Source: Lachnospiraceae bacterium (lineage in GTDB: Bacteria > Bacillota > Clostridia > Lachnospirales > Lachnospiraceae). From it: a stretch of DNA of 52,255 bases. The DNA lies in contig CABJAV010000019.1 of NCBI GenBank assembly GCA_902363675.1, forward strand, positions 1 to 52,255, given 5' to 3'. Below the pieces are notes generated by a model. The model did not search any database and was not told where the DNA came from. It worked only from the letters and a program-made list of their open reading frames with translations. This document shows, piece after piece, positions 33,836 through 43,313 of this stretch (the stretch's first letter is position 1; each line of letters begins with the position of its first letter). Both the position numbers and the translations under genes were made by a program.

Positions 33836-33860
33836 ACTTTTATTAAGGAGGCGTTTTTCT

Positions 33861-34442
33861 ATGAGTTTAGTACCTTATGTCATCGAACAAACGAGCAGAG
33901 GCGAGAGAAATTATGACATCTACTCCCGTTTATTAAAAGACAGAATTATCTTCCTTGGAGAGGAAGTAAATGAGACAACTGCAAGTCTTGTAGTTGCCCA
34001 GCTGTTGTTTTTAGAGTCTGAAGATCCGGGAAAGGATATCCAGTTATATATCAATTCTCCGGGTGGAATGGTAACTGCAGGTATGGCAATCTATGACACA
34101 ATGCAGTATATCAAATGTGATGTGTCTACCATCTGTATCGGTCTGGCTGCAAGTATGGGAGCGTTCCTTCTTGCAGGTGGAGCAAAGGGCAAGCGTTATG
34201 CGCTTCCGAACGCAGAGATCATGATCCACCAGCCATCCGGTGGAGCAAAAGGTCAGGCAACAGAAATCGAGATCGCAGCAGAGAACATCTTAAAGACAAA
34301 GAAACGTCTGAATGAGATCCTTGCTGAGAATACAGGAAAACCTTACGAGGTTATCGCAGCAGATACCGAGCGTGACCATTATATGTCCGCACAGGAAGCT
34401 GCTGATTATGGATTGATTGATGGTGTGATTACAAAAAGATAA
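33861..34442 (+). CDS. clpP: ATP-dependent Clp protease proteolytic subunit
   Basis: The 193-aa serine protease subunit forms the ClpP tetradecamer that works with ClpX. The catalytic triad is Ser98 in [11 protein letters not shown], His123 in MIHQPSG and Asp172 (TERDHYM). Length and the INSPGG motif are standard. AAGGAGGCG lies before the ATG. The clpX gene follows 109 bases downstream, past a hairpin. Confidence 0.98.
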   Translation: MSLVPYVIEQTSRGERNYDIYSRLLKDRIIFLGEEVNETTASLVVAQLLFLESEDPGKDIQLYINSPGGMVTAGMAIYDTMQYIKCDVSTICIGLAASMGAFLLAGGAKGKRYALPNAEIMIHQPSGGAKGQATEIEIAAENILKTKKRLNEILAENTGKPYEVIAADTERDHYMSAQEAADYGLIDGVITKR

Positions 34443-34480
34443 TGTAACATCCTCTACGATAATTTAAGAGGCGTTACCTG

Positions 34481-34513
34481 ATGCCTCTGGCCAAAACCGC
34501 CAGAGGTATTCTT
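34481..34513 (+). terminator. Hairpin between clpP and clpX
   Basis: ATGCCTCTGG pairs with CCAGAGGTAT around a GC-containing loop. The T run is weak (TATTCTT), so read-through to clpX is likely. Confidence 0.65.
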
Positions 34514-34551
34514 GAATAAGGGGTAGGCATCCCTTGCATAAGGAGTGAATT

Positions 34552-35835
34552 ATGGCAGGAAAGAATGATGGAAAAATTCGCTGCTCTTTTTGCGGCAAAA
34601 CACAGGATCAGGTAGGAAAACTGATTTCTGGACCAAATGGTGCATATATCTGCGATGAGTGTGTAGATATCTGTGCTGAAATTATTGAGGAAGAAAATTT
34701 CGATGAGAGCAAGGACTCTTCTGCAAAAGAAGATATCAATCTGATCAAGCCGGAAGAGATGAAGGCATTTTTAGATGATTATGTAATCGGACAGGATCAG
34801 GCAAAGAAAGTGCTCTCCGTTGCAGTATATAATCATTACAAGCGTGTGCTTGCAGGAAATGATCTGGGTGTGGAACTTCAGAAGAGTAATATTCTTATGC
34901 TGGGACCGACTGGTTCCGGTAAGACACTTCTGGCACAGACTTTGGCGCGCGTGATCAATGTTCCGTTTGCAATCGCAGATGCGACAACTTTGACAGAGGC
35001 CGGTTATGTAGGTGAGGATGTGGAGAACATTCTTCTGAAACTGATTCAGGCAGCTGATTATGATGTGGAGCGTGCGCAGCATGGTATCATCTACATTGAT
35101 GAGATCGATAAGATCACAAAGAAATCAGAGAATGTATCGATCACAAGAGATGTGTCCGGCGAAGGTGTGCAGCAGGCACTTCTTAAGATTCTTGAAGGAA
35201 CCGTTGCATCCGTTCCGCCACAGGGAGGTCGTAAGCATCCGCAACAGGAACTGATCCCGATTGATACCACCAATATTCTTTTCATCTGCGGTGGTGCATT
35301 TGATGGATTAGAGAAAATTGTTGAGTCTCGTATGGACGCTTCTACCATTGGCTTCAATGCAGAAGTAAAAGCAAAATCAGAGATGAATATCAGTGATGCA
35401 TTCAAACGTGCGCTTCCACAGGATTTTGTTAAGTTCGGTCTGATTCCGGAATTTATCGGACGTGTACCAATTACCGTATCTTTGGATGCACTGGATCGCA
35501 ACGCTTTGATCCGTATTTTACAGGAACCAAAGAATTCTCTGATCAAGCAGTATACGAAGCTGTTCGAACTTGACGGCGTGGGACTTGAATTCAAAGATGA
35601 TGCCGTTGAGGCAATTGCGGATAAGGCTTTGGAGCGCAAGACCGGAGCCAGAGGACTTCGTGCAATCATGGAAGCAGTTATGCTCGATCTGATGTACCGG
35701 ATTCCATCCGATGAGACCATCAGTAAGTGTGTGATTGACAAAGCACTGGTAGAGAAGAATCTTGCTTTGGATGGAAGCGAAGTGCCTGCCATCGAGAAGA
35801 AAGACGAAGAAAAAGATGAGGAACTTGCGTCTTAA
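34552..35835 (+). CDS. clpX: ATP-dependent Clp protease ATP-binding subunit ClpX
   Basis: The 427-aa AAA+ unfoldase has an N-terminal C4 zinc finger (Cys11, Cys14, Cys34, Cys37) that binds substrates and adaptors. The AAA module has Walker A GPTGSGKT, Walker [11 protein letters not shown] and the RKTGARGLR sensor-2 region, and an acidic Lys/Glu tail. AAGGAG before the ATG. It feeds ClpP, encoded just upstream. Confidence 0.98.
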   Translation: MAGKNDGKIRCSFCGKTQDQVGKLISGPNGAYICDECVDICAEIIEEENFDESKDSSAKEDINLIKPEEMKAFLDDYVIGQDQAKKVLSVAVYNHYKRVLAGNDLGVELQKSNILMLGPTGSGKTLLAQTLARVINVPFAIADATTLTEAGYVGEDVENILLKLIQAADYDVERAQHGIIYIDEIDKITKKSENVSITRDVSGEGVQQALLKILEGTVASVPPQGGRKHPQQELIPIDTTNILFICGGAFDGLEKIVESRMDASTIGFNAEVKAKSEMNISDAFKRALPQDFVKFGLIPEFIGRVPITVSLDALDRNALIRILQEPKNSLIKQYTKLFELDGVGLEFKDDAVEAIADKALERKTGARGLRAIMEAVMLDLMYRIPSDETISKCVIDKALVEKNLALDGSEVPAIEKKDEEKDEELAS

Positions 35836-35851
35836 TCAGGAGTAGATACAA

Positions 35852-38167
35852 GTGGAAGATAAAATATATACAATGCCTGCGGTTGCCCTGCGCGGAATGA
35901 CCATTCTGCCGGGGATGGTCGCACATTTTGACATCAGCAGAGAACGGTCCATCAAGGCGGTCGAGACAGCAATGATGGGAGATCAGTTGATTTTTCTTGT
36001 GACGCAGAAGAATGCAAACGAGGAGAATCCACAGGTCTCCGATCTGTTCTCCATTGGTGTTGTGGCGAATATCCGACAGGTAATTAAATTACAAAATGAT
36101 ATTGTGCGCGTTCTCGTAGAGGGAAGCAACCGCGCAGAATTATATGAATTTACAGAAGAAACAGAATATATTGAGGCACGTATTATTTCTTACGAGTCAC
36201 AGAACGATGAAGATCTGCCGGAACAGGCTGCGTCTGCAATGTGCATGAGTGTACAGGAGACGTTTGCCAAGTATGCAAAGCTTCATGGAAAAATCAGCCG
36301 GGAAGTGGTACATCAGGCGGAGGAGGAACGCAATCTCTCACAGCTTCTCGATTATGTGGGAAATAATCTGCCGGTGCACTATGATGAAAAACAGAAGATT
36401 CTTGAGGCCATCAGTCTGACGCAGCGCTACGAAGTACTTTTGGGTATGCTGTTGCAGCAGATCGAAATTCTTGCGATCAAGAAAGATTTCCAGAAAAAAG
36501 TGCAGGAACGTGTGGAAAAGCATCAGAAAGAATACGTTCTTCGTGAACAACTGGCTTTGATCCGGGAGGAACTTGGCGAGACAAATACGGATTCCGACGC
36601 AGAAGAATATGAAAAGAAGCTCAAAGAATTACAGGCTTCCAAGGAAGTGAAGGATCGTATTCACAAGGAAATCCAGCGTTTCAAAGGCATTTCGGCGAAT
36701 TCTTCCGAGAGCACGGTAAGCCGTGGGTATATTGAAACACTGTTAGAACTTCCGTGGGAGAAAGAATCGGTTGATAATAAGGATTTAGAACAGGCAAAGA
36801 AGATTCTTGATGAGGATCATTATGGTCTGGATAAAGTAAAGGAACGCATTTTGGAGTTCCTTGCTGTCCGTAATCTGACAGGAAAAGGTGAAAGCCCGAT
36901 TATTTGTCTGGTAGGACCTCCGGGAACCGGTAAGACAAGCATTGCCCGCTCTATCGCAAAGGCGCTGGATAAGGAATATGTACGCATTTCCTTAGGTGGT
37001 GTCAGAGATGAGGCGGAGATTCGCGGTCACAGAAGAACTTATGTGGGAGCGATGCCTGGACGAATCGTTGCGGGACTTCGGACGGCAGGCGTTCGCAATC
37101 CGCTCATGCTTTTGGATGAGATTGACAAGATGAGCAGCGATTACAAAGGCGATACCGCATCAGCAATGCTTGAGGTTCTTGATTCGGAACAGAATCACAA
37201 GTTCCGTGATCATTACGTGGAGTTGCCAATTGATTTGTCAGAAGTGCTTTTTGTTGCAAGTGCAAACTCCCTGCAGGACATTCCGGGACCATTGATGGAT
37301 CGCATGGAGATTATTGAGGTGAGCAGTTATACGGAGAACGAGAAGTTCCATATTGCAAAGGATCACCTCATGGCAAAGCAGTTCGCAAAGAATGGCATCG
37401 AAAAGGGGCAGTTGAAAATCACTGACAAGGCATTGAAGGATATGATTTCTTTCTATACGAGAGAGGCCGGTGTCCGTGGACTTGAGCGCCGAATTGGAGA
37501 AATCTGCCGCAAGAGTGCGAGAAAGCTGTATGAGAAGGAGACTGACAAAGTCCGTGTTTCTGTCGGCAATCTTGAAGAGTATCTTGGTAAACCAAAGTAT
37601 CGTCCGGACAAGAAGAATAAAAAGGATGAAGTTGGAATTGTGCGTGGACTTGCATGGACAAGCGTTGGCGGTGTGACTCTTGAAATTGAAGTCAATGTAA
37701 TGCCGGGCAAAGGAAATCTGGTACTTACCGGAAAGCTTGGAGATGTCATGAAAGAGTCTGCACAGACCGGCATCAGTTATATTCGTTCCATTAGTGGACA
37801 GTATGACGTGAAGCCGGAATTTTTCCAGGAGAATGACATCCATATCCATATTCCGGAGGGAGCGGTACCGAAAGATGGACCATCGGCAGGTATTACGATG
37901 GCACTTGCCATGCTTTCTGCTATTACTAATCATCCGGTGCGCGCAGATATTGCAATGACCGGAGAAATCACGCTGCGGGGGCGCGTACTTCCAATCGGAG
38001 GTCTCAAGGAAAAACTGCTGGCAGCAAAGAATGCAGGAATGCATACTGTATGCGTTCCAAAAGAAAACGAAAAAGATCTCAGCGAGATTTCAGAAGAAAT
38101 TACAGAAGGAATGGAAATACTTCTGGTGGAACATATGGATCAGGTAATAAAGGCTGCTTTTGTATAA
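35852..38167 (+). CDS. lon: ATP-dependent protease Lon (La)
   Basis: The 771-aa protein has the LonN substrate domain (about 1-200), a coiled coil, the AAA+ module (Walker [10 protein letters not shown], Walker [11 protein letters not shown]) and a C-terminal Ser-Lys protease domain with the nucleophile in [10 protein letters not shown] and the Lys in [10 protein letters not shown]. The start codon is GTG at 35852, 16 bases after clpX, with CAGGAG upstream; the N-terminus [15 protein letters not shown] is normal for the family. Confidence 0.97.
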   Translation: MEDKIYTMPAVALRGMTILPGMVAHFDISRERSIKAVETAMMGDQLIFLVTQKNANEENPQVSDLFSIGVVANIRQVIKLQNDIVRVLVEGSNRAELYEFTEETEYIEARIISYESQNDEDLPEQAASAMCMSVQETFAKYAKLHGKISREVVHQAEEERNLSQLLDYVGNNLPVHYDEKQKILEAISLTQRYEVLLGMLLQQIEILAIKKDFQKKVQERVEKHQKEYVLREQLALIREELGETNTDSDAEEYEKKLKELQASKEVKDRIHKEIQRFKGISANSSESTVSRGYIETLLELPWEKESVDNKDLEQAKKILDEDHYGLDKVKERILEFLAVRNLTGKGESPIICLVGPPGTGKTSIARSIAKALDKEYVRISLGGVRDEAEIRGHRRTYVGAMPGRIVAGLRTAGVRNPLMLLDEIDKMSSDYKGDTASAMLEVLDSEQNHKFRDHYVELPIDLSEVLFVASANSLQDIPGPLMDRMEIIEVSSYTENEKFHIAKDHLMAKQFAKNGIEKGQLKITDKALKDMISFYTREAGVRGLERRIGEICRKSARKLYEKETDKVRVSVGNLEEYLGKPKYRPDKKNKKDEVGIVRGLAWTSVGGVTLEIEVNVMPGKGNLVLTGKLGDVMKESAQTGISYIRSISGQYDVKPEFFQENDIHIHIPEGAVPKDGPSAGITMALAMLSAITNHPVRADIAMTGEITLRGRVLPIGGLKEKLLAAKNAGMHTVCVPKENEKDLSEISEEITEGMEILLVEHMDQVIKAAFV

Positions 38168-38182
38168 GACAGCCTTTATTGT
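38149..38182 (+). terminator. Terminator overlapping the end of lon
   Basis: AAAGGCTG pairs with CAGCCTTT; the stop codon of lon lies in the loop and ATT follows. The T run is short. Confidence 0.6.
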
Positions 38183-38233
38183 TACACTGCAAAAGTAAGT
38201 GCGCACTTTTTTATCGTAGAAAAGAGGTACCGT

Positions 38234-38995
38234 ATGGTAATAAAAAATGTAAATCTGGAGACCGTGTGTGGAATTACGAGTACAATTCCGGACAATATGC
38301 TTGATGAAGTGGCTTTCGCCGGAAAGTCAAACGTGGGAAAGTCATCCCTGATCAATGCGCTGATGAACCGAAAAGCGCTGGCCCGTACTTCATCCCAGCC
38401 GGGAAAGACCCAGACGATTAATTTTTATAATGTCAATGAATCGATGTATCTGGTGGATCTGCCGGGATATGGTTATGCGAATGCAAATGTGGAAATCAAG
38501 GCGAAGTGGGGACAGATGATTGAGAATTATCTGCATACTTCCAAGCGCCTGAAAGCGGTGTTTCTGTTGATCGATATCCGCCACGAGCCATCGGAAAATG
38601 ATCAGCTGATGTACGAGTGGATGGGGCATCAGGGATATGCACCGATTATTATTGCAACCAAAGCAGACAAGTTAAAACGTGGACAGGTTATCCGCCATGT
38701 GCAGATGATCAGGGAAGTGTTGCAGATGGAGCCGGAATCCATAGTGATTCCGTTTTCGGCAGAGACAAAGCAGGGGCGCGAAGAAATCTGGGAGCTGATT
38801 GATTCCCTTGTGGAAATCCCGGAAGAAATTCTTGAGGAACAAAAGAAAAAAGAACAAAAGAAACAAAAAGAACAGGCGCAGAAAAATGATGCACCTGCCC
38901 GCAAGCCACGGTGGAAAGCAACGGATCGTCCGGTGGCAAAGAAAACACAGAAGAAAGCAGCGGCAAAAAAGAAAGCAAATAAAAAGAAAGGATAG
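38234..38995 (+). CDS. ysxC: Ribosome biogenesis GTPase EngB/YsxC with basic tail
   Basis: The first roughly 200 residues are a standard EngB GTPase: G1 AGKSNVGKSSLINAL, G3 LVDLPGYGYA, G4 TKADKLKRGQ, G5 FSAETKQG. It acts in assembly of the large ribosomal subunit. An extra tail of about 50 residues, mostly Lys, Gln and Ala, follows (KKKEQKKQKEQAQK, then AKKKANKKKG). EngB is normally about 195-200 aa, so the tail is an addition of low complexity that could bind rRNA. AAAGAGG precedes the ATG. Confidence 0.94.
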   Translation: MVIKNVNLETVCGITSTIPDNMLDEVAFAGKSNVGKSSLINALMNRKALARTSSQPGKTQTINFYNVNESMYLVDLPGYGYANANVEIKAKWGQMIENYLHTSKRLKAVFLLIDIRHEPSENDQLMYEWMGHQGYAPIIIATKADKLKRGQVIRHVQMIREVLQMEPESIVIPFSAETKQGREEIWELIDSLVEIPEEILEEQKKKEQKKQKEQAQKNDAPARKPRWKATDRPVAKKTQKKAAAKKKANKKKG

Positions 38996-39008
38996 TGTCA
39001 AGTTTTCT

Positions 39009-39914
39009 ATGAAAAAGAATAAGAATTTATTTGTATGTCTGATGCTGGCCGGCATTCTGCTGGTGTCTGTCCTTATCGGAACTGTGGCTGCCCGCAGGCA
39101 GGAAACACCCGCATCCAAAGAGCTTACGGTAGTTACTTCTTTTTATCCAATGTATATTGCAGCCGAGAATGTTATTGGAGATGCCACAGATGTGAGACTC
39201 GAAAATCTCAGTGAACCACAGACCGGCTGTCTGCATGACTTTCAGCTGACGCCGGAAGATATGAAGCTTTTGAGCACGGCGGATGTGTTTATCATCAATG
39301 GAGGCGGAATCGAATCGTTTATGAAAGATGTGGCGGCAGCTTATCCGGATCTTACGATCATTGAGGCTTGTGAGAATGTGCAGCTTCTTGCCGAGGGGAA
39401 CGACGAAAATGCACATGCATGGATGAGTATTGCGGCATATGAGACACAGGTGCAGACGATTGCAGATGAACTGGGAAAAGCAGATGCAGCACACAAGGAC
39501 CTCTATGAGGCAAATGCAAAAGCCTATAAAGAAAAGCTGGAGCCTTTGAAGGAACGCCAGAAAAAGATTGCAGAAGCAGCAAACGGGCAGAATGTGATTC
39601 TGTTCCATGAAGCCTATGATTATGTAGCAGAGGATTACGGATTGAATGTCAGTTATGTGCTGGATCTGGATGAAGAGCGACAGGTCAGCGCCGGAGAAAT
39701 CGCGGATGTGCTCGCAGCGGTCAAAAAGGATCATGTAAAATATATCCTGGCAGAGGAACTTTATGGAAAAAGCACCGGCGATACGATCGAGGCAGAATCC
39801 GACGTGAAGGTGTTGTATCTCGATCCTCTGAACAAAGGCAACTATGATGCGGACAGTTATCTGGAAGGAATGTCAAAGAATATGGACATTCTCGAACAGT
39901 ATCTGGACAGATAG
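39009..39914 (+). CDS. Zinc/manganese-type ABC transporter substrate-binding protein
   Basis: The roughly 301-aa cluster 9 (ZnuA/TroA-type) binding protein. Candidate metal ligands are His in GCLHDFQLTPED, His in ENAHAWMS, His in ILFHEAYDYV and an acidic residue in LAEELYGKSTGDTIE. The N-terminal hydrophobic helix (about 8-28) lacks a Cys at a lipobox position, so the protein is either released or held by an uncleaved anchor. The start at 39009 gives a normal signal region; longer frames run into the engB tail in another frame. It is first gene of a three-gene metal transporter operon. Confidence 0.88.
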   Translation: MKKNKNLFVCLMLAGILLVSVLIGTVAARRQETPASKELTVVTSFYPMYIAAENVIGDATDVRLENLSEPQTGCLHDFQLTPEDMKLLSTADVFIINGGGIESFMKDVAAAYPDLTIIEACENVQLLAEGNDENAHAWMSIAAYETQVQTIADELGKADAAHKDLYEANAKAYKEKLEPLKERQKKIAEAANGQNVILFHEAYDYVAEDYGLNVSYVLDLDEERQVSAGEIADVLAAVKKDHVKYILAEELYGKSTGDTIEAESDVKVLYLDPLNKGNYDADSYLEGMSKNMDILEQYLDR

Positions 39915-39928
39915 AAAGGAGCGCAGCC

Positions 39929-40702
39929 ATGCGCAAGATTATTAACCCTTGTGGGTTTCATTGTATCAAGGTAAATCACCTTGGCGTAAAATTCAATGAA
40001 CAGGTTGTGCTGGATGATGTGAATCTGCACATTCACTGCGGATCGCTCAATGCGATCATTGGAAAAAACGGTGCGGGAAAATCAACCTTGATCCGGGCAG
40101 TGTTAGGCAATATCCCACATACCGGAGATATTGAGTTCCGCGACACCAAGGATGGAAAAATACAGAAATTAAAAATCGGATATGTGCCACAGTCGGTCAA
40201 TATTGAGAAAGATACACCGGTCAGTGTGTATGACCTGCTGGCAAGTTACGAATCTCATTATCCGGTATTTCTGCCCAAAAGCCGTAAGCTTTATGAAAAA
40301 ATTAAAGAGAATCTGAGCGTGTTTGAGGCAGAAGACCTCATTGACAAGCAGGTATGTAATCTTTCCGGCGGACAGTTGCAGCGAGTCCTTTTGTCCTTAG
40401 CAGTTATGGATGAGCCGAATTTGCTGCTTTTGGATGAGCCGGTATCCGGTATCGACCAGAATGGTATGGAACTTTTTTTCCGTACGATGACATATCTCAA
40501 GGAGCATTATGATCTGGCAATCATTCTGATTTCCCATGATCTGGATTATGTGGCAAAGTATGCGGACCATGTGGTGCTTTTGGATAAAACGGTTTTAAAG
40601 CAGGGAACTGTCCGGGAAGTGTACGACAGTCCCGAGTTCGAGCGAATCTTTTCGATTGGCAGTGAAGAAAAATGGATCAAGGAGGAGAATGCAGATGAGT
40701 AA
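39929..40702 (+). CDS. Metal ABC transporter ATP-binding protein (ZnuC-like)
   Basis: The 257-aa ATPase: Walker A GKNGAGKST (about 48-56), Q-loop GYVPQSV, signature LSGGQLQRV, Walker B LLLLDEPVSGID, H-loop ISHDLDYV. The sequence is typical of zinc/manganese importers. GAAAGGAGCG lies before the ATG, 14 bases after the binding-protein gene. The 3' end overlaps the permease start by eight bases. Confidence 0.92.
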   Translation: MRKIINPCGFHCIKVNHLGVKFNEQVVLDDVNLHIHCGSLNAIIGKNGAGKSTLIRAVLGNIPHTGDIEFRDTKDGKIQKLKIGYVPQSVNIEKDTPVSVYDLLASYESHYPVFLPKSRKLYEKIKENLSVFEAEDLIDKQVCNLSGGQLQRVLLSLAVMDEPNLLLLDEPVSGIDQNGMELFFRTMTYLKEHYDLAIILISHDLDYVAKYADHVVLLDKTVLKQGTVREVYDSPEFERIFSIGSEEKWIKEENADE

Positions 40703-41507
40703 CTGGTTTGCCTGGCTGGATTATGGTTTTATGAAAAATGCGTTGATTGCGATTCTGATCATCACTCCTTTGTTCGGGCTGATGGGCACGATGATCGTAA
40801 ATAAAAAGATGGCATATTTTTCGGATGCATTGGGACATTCGGCACTCACCGGAATTGCTGTGGGTGTGGTCTGTGGCATGCAGGATACGAATTTGTCCAT
40901 GGTATTGTTTGCCATTGTTTTTGCATTGCTTTTAAATAAAATCGGGAGTGCAGGGATTGCGACAGACACAATTATATCGGTATTTTCTTCCTGCTCGGTG
41001 GCAATTGGACTTGCGATATTGTCAAAAGGCGGTAATTTCAGCAAATATTCGAGTATTCTTGTCGGAGATGTATTAAGTATCACAAGACGTGAGATTTTCT
41101 ATCTTGTAGCAATTTTCGTAGTGACGATTGTATTCTGGGTACTTTGCTTTAACTGGCTGAATGCAGTCTGTATTCATCGCGCATTGGCGGGAAGCAAACA
41201 GATTCCTGTGCGTCTGATGGACAATATTTTTGCAGTATTGGTGGCATTGATCGTAACGCTTTCCATCAAATGGGTCGGTATTCTGATTATCAATGCGCTA
41301 CTTATTCTTCCGGCGGCTTCGAGCCGGAATATCTCGGTAAATATGCGGGAGTATCATCTGTTTTCCGTAATCTTTTCCGTATTTTCCGGTGTGGTGGGAC
41401 TTGTGCTGTCCTATTATACGAATGTGGCGACCGGCCCGACCATTGTAATTATTGCTTCCGTGATTTATTTCATGACTTATTTTTTCGGGAAAAAGTGCAA
41501 AGAATAA
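40695..41507 (+). CDS. Metal ABC transporter permease (ZnuB-like)
   Basis: The roughly 270-aa ABC-3 family membrane protein has about eight hydrophobic segments and family motifs LGHSALTGIAVG and INALLILPAASSRNIS. Start 40695 is chosen because AAGGAGG lies nine bases upstream; ATGs at 40656 and 40689 fit it worse. It completes the transporter with the two preceding genes. No Zur or Fur-type box was recognised. Confidence 0.9.
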   Translation: MSNWFAWLDYGFMKNALIAILIITPLFGLMGTMIVNKKMAYFSDALGHSALTGIAVGVVCGMQDTNLSMVLFAIVFALLLNKIGSAGIATDTIISVFSSCSVAIGLAILSKGGNFSKYSSILVGDVLSITRREIFYLVAIFVVTIVFWVLCFNWLNAVCIHRALAGSKQIPVRLMDNIFAVLVALIVTLSIKWVGILIINALLILPAASSRNISVNMREYHLFSVIFSVFSGVVGLVLSYYTNVATGPTIVIIASVIYFMTYFFGKKCKE

Positions 41508-41546
41508 AATTCAGATGATTATTTTTCTCATATGATACACGCGGAT

Positions 41547-41575
41547 TTGACCGCAAAACATTCTTATGGTACAAT
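41547..41575 (+). promoter_or_regulatory. Promoter of ispE
   Basis: TTGACC (41547) and TACAAT (41570), 17 bases apart, ending 30 bases before the ispE start. Confidence 0.75.
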
Positions 41576-41605
41576 TGTTGTATACAAAATACAGAGGAAA
41601 TACAC

Positions 41606-42478
41606 ATGGATGAAATTAAGTTAAAAGCGTTAGCGAAGATTAATCTCGGACTGGATGTGGTCAGAAGACGGGAGGATGGATATCACGAGGTGCGTATGGT
41701 GATGCAGACAATTCATCTGTACGACCAGCTTCTTATTCAGAAGAGTGAGACGCCGGGCATTCAGATACATTCGAACCTGAGCTTTCTTCCGGTCAATGAA
41801 AACAATCTGGTGTATAAAGCCGGAAAATTGCTGATGGATGAGTTTGATATTCACACAGGCGTATCCGTGGAACTGAACAAACGCATTCCTGTTGCTGCCG
41901 GTATGGCAGGCGGAAGTACTGATGCGGCAGCCATGCTGTATGGAATGAATCAGTTGTTCGGGTTAAAGTTAAAGCGTAAAGATCTCATGGAACGCGGTGT
42001 ACAGATCGGTGCGGATGTACCTTATTGTATTATGCGTGGTACAGCTTTGGCAGAGGGAATTGGAGAGAAACTTTCTTCTCTGCCTCCGATGGTCAAATGT
42101 CCGGTACTGATCGCAAAACCGGCGGTTTCTGTTTCTACCAAATTTGTATATCAGAATCTGAAACTTAATGAACAGACGCCGCATCCGGATATCGATGCTT
42201 TGATCACGGATATTCGAAATTCAGATCTCGATAATATCTGTGCAGATATGGGAAATGTACTGGAAACAGTGACAATCCCGAATTATCCGGTCATTGCACA
42301 GATAAAGGAGCAGATGTTAAAGTCAGGAGCGAAAGCTTCCATGATGAGTGGCAGCGGACCGACGGTATTTGGTCTTTTTGGAGATGAGGAGACTGCCCGG
42401 AGGGCACGGGCAGAGATGAAAGCGTCCGGACTTGCAAAACAAGTGTATCTTACCTCAATCTATAACAATCGCAGATAG
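41606..42478 (+). CDS. ispE: 4-diphosphocytidyl-2-C-methyl-D-erythritol kinase
   Basis: The 290-aa GHMP kinase of the MEP isoprenoid pathway phosphorylates CDP-methylerythritol. It has LKALAKINLGLDV at the N-terminus, the GHMP ATP-binding loop PVAAGMAGGSTDAAA (about 94-108) and the C-terminal MMSGSGPTVFGLF. GAGGAAA precedes the ATG. It starts a transcript that probably includes the GntR gene 22 bases on. Confidence 0.96.
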   Translation: MDEIKLKALAKINLGLDVVRRREDGYHEVRMVMQTIHLYDQLLIQKSETPGIQIHSNLSFLPVNENNLVYKAGKLLMDEFDIHTGVSVELNKRIPVAAGMAGGSTDAAAMLYGMNQLFGLKLKRKDLMERGVQIGADVPYCIMRGTALAEGIGEKLSSLPPMVKCPVLIAKPAVSVSTKFVYQNLKLNEQTPHPDIDALITDIRNSDLDNICADMGNVLETVTIPNYPVIAQIKEQMLKSGAKASMMSGSGPTVFGLFGDEETARRARAEMKASGLAKQVYLTSIYNNRR

Positions 42479-42514
42479 TTTTATTACAACGAGCAGAGAA
42501 TGGAGAATGAGAAT

Positions 42515-43189
42515 ATGACAGATGATTTAACGCTGAATATGAATGCGTATCTGCCACTGAGAGACGTTGTGTTCAATACGCTGAGAGAAGCTATTTTAAA
42601 AGGAGACCTTAAACCTGGAGAGCGACTGATGGAGTTGCAGCTGGCTTCAAAACTTGGAGTGAGCCGTACCCCGATCCGTGAGGCGATTCGGATGTTGGAG
42701 CAGGAAGGTCTCGCAGTGACCACCCCGCGCAAGGGTGCGGAAGTGGCAAAGATGACACTCAAGGATATGGAAGATGTATTGGAAATCCGGGATGCACTCG
42801 ATGAGCTTGCTGTGCGTATTGCATGTCAGAAAATCAGCGATGAGCAGTTAAAGCAGCTTGAAGATATGAAGGAGCTTTTTGAAAAAAGCACACAGACGGG
42901 TAATGTTAAAAAAATCGCGGAAGCAGACGTGACGTTCCACGATGTGATCTATGAGGCAACTGGCAATCCGAAGCTTGTTACGCTTTTAAACAATCTGCGG
43001 GAGCAGGTCTATCGTTACCGCGTAGAGTATATCAAAGATCCAAAGAATTATCCGACATTGATTGCGGAACATGAGGCAATTTTAGAAAGTCTTAAAAACC
43101 GGGATGTCAAGAATGCGGTGGAAGCTATGCATGTGCATGTGGCAAATCAGGCAGAAGCGGTCAAGACTGTGATTCAGGAACAGGAATAA
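42515..43189 (+). CDS. GntR-family (FadR-type, FCD) regulator
   Basis: The roughly 224-aa regulator has a winged helix (about 12-75: LREAILKGDLKPGERL, then LGVSRTPIREAIRMLEQEGL and TPRKGAEV) and an all-helical FCD ligand domain (about 80-215) with likely metal-binding residues (Asp in ADVTFHDVIY, His in EHEAIL and MHVHV). GGAGAATGAG fits the ATG at 42515; an ATG at 42500 is also possible. FCD regulators sense small carboxylates or sugar acids; the target is unknown. A strong terminator follows. Confidence 0.9.
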   Translation: MTDDLTLNMNAYLPLRDVVFNTLREAILKGDLKPGERLMELQLASKLGVSRTPIREAIRMLEQEGLAVTTPRKGAEVAKMTLKDMEDVLEIRDALDELAVRIACQKISDEQLKQLEDMKELFEKSTQTGNVKKIAEADVTFHDVIYEATGNPKLVTLLNNLREQVYRYRVEYIKDPKNYPTLIAEHEAILESLKNRDVKNAVEAMHVHVANQAEAVKTVIQEQE

Positions 43190-43222
43190 ATCAATGTATA
43201 TAATTTCCCGAATAGGGAAAAG

Positions 43223-43258
43223 TAAGAGCAGATGCGTGATGCATCTGCTCTTATTTTA
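43223..43258 (+). terminator. Terminator after the GntR gene
   Basis: TAAGAGCAGATGC pairs with GCATCTGCTCTTA around five bases, then TTTTATT. Confidence 0.9.
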
Positions 43259-43313
43259 TTTATGCCGTAACAGTTCGGGTTTATGGTTGCCATCTAAGAA
43301 AGGGGAGATTTAC

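Noticed and set aside
34044..38044. Long antisense open frames inside clpP, clpX and lon
   Set aside because: They are shadows of strongly coding plus-strand genes and have no ribosome sites or family features.
38799..39008. Long N-terminal extension of the metal-binding protein
   Set aside because: It is the engB tail read in another frame; the ATG at 39009 gives a normal signal region.
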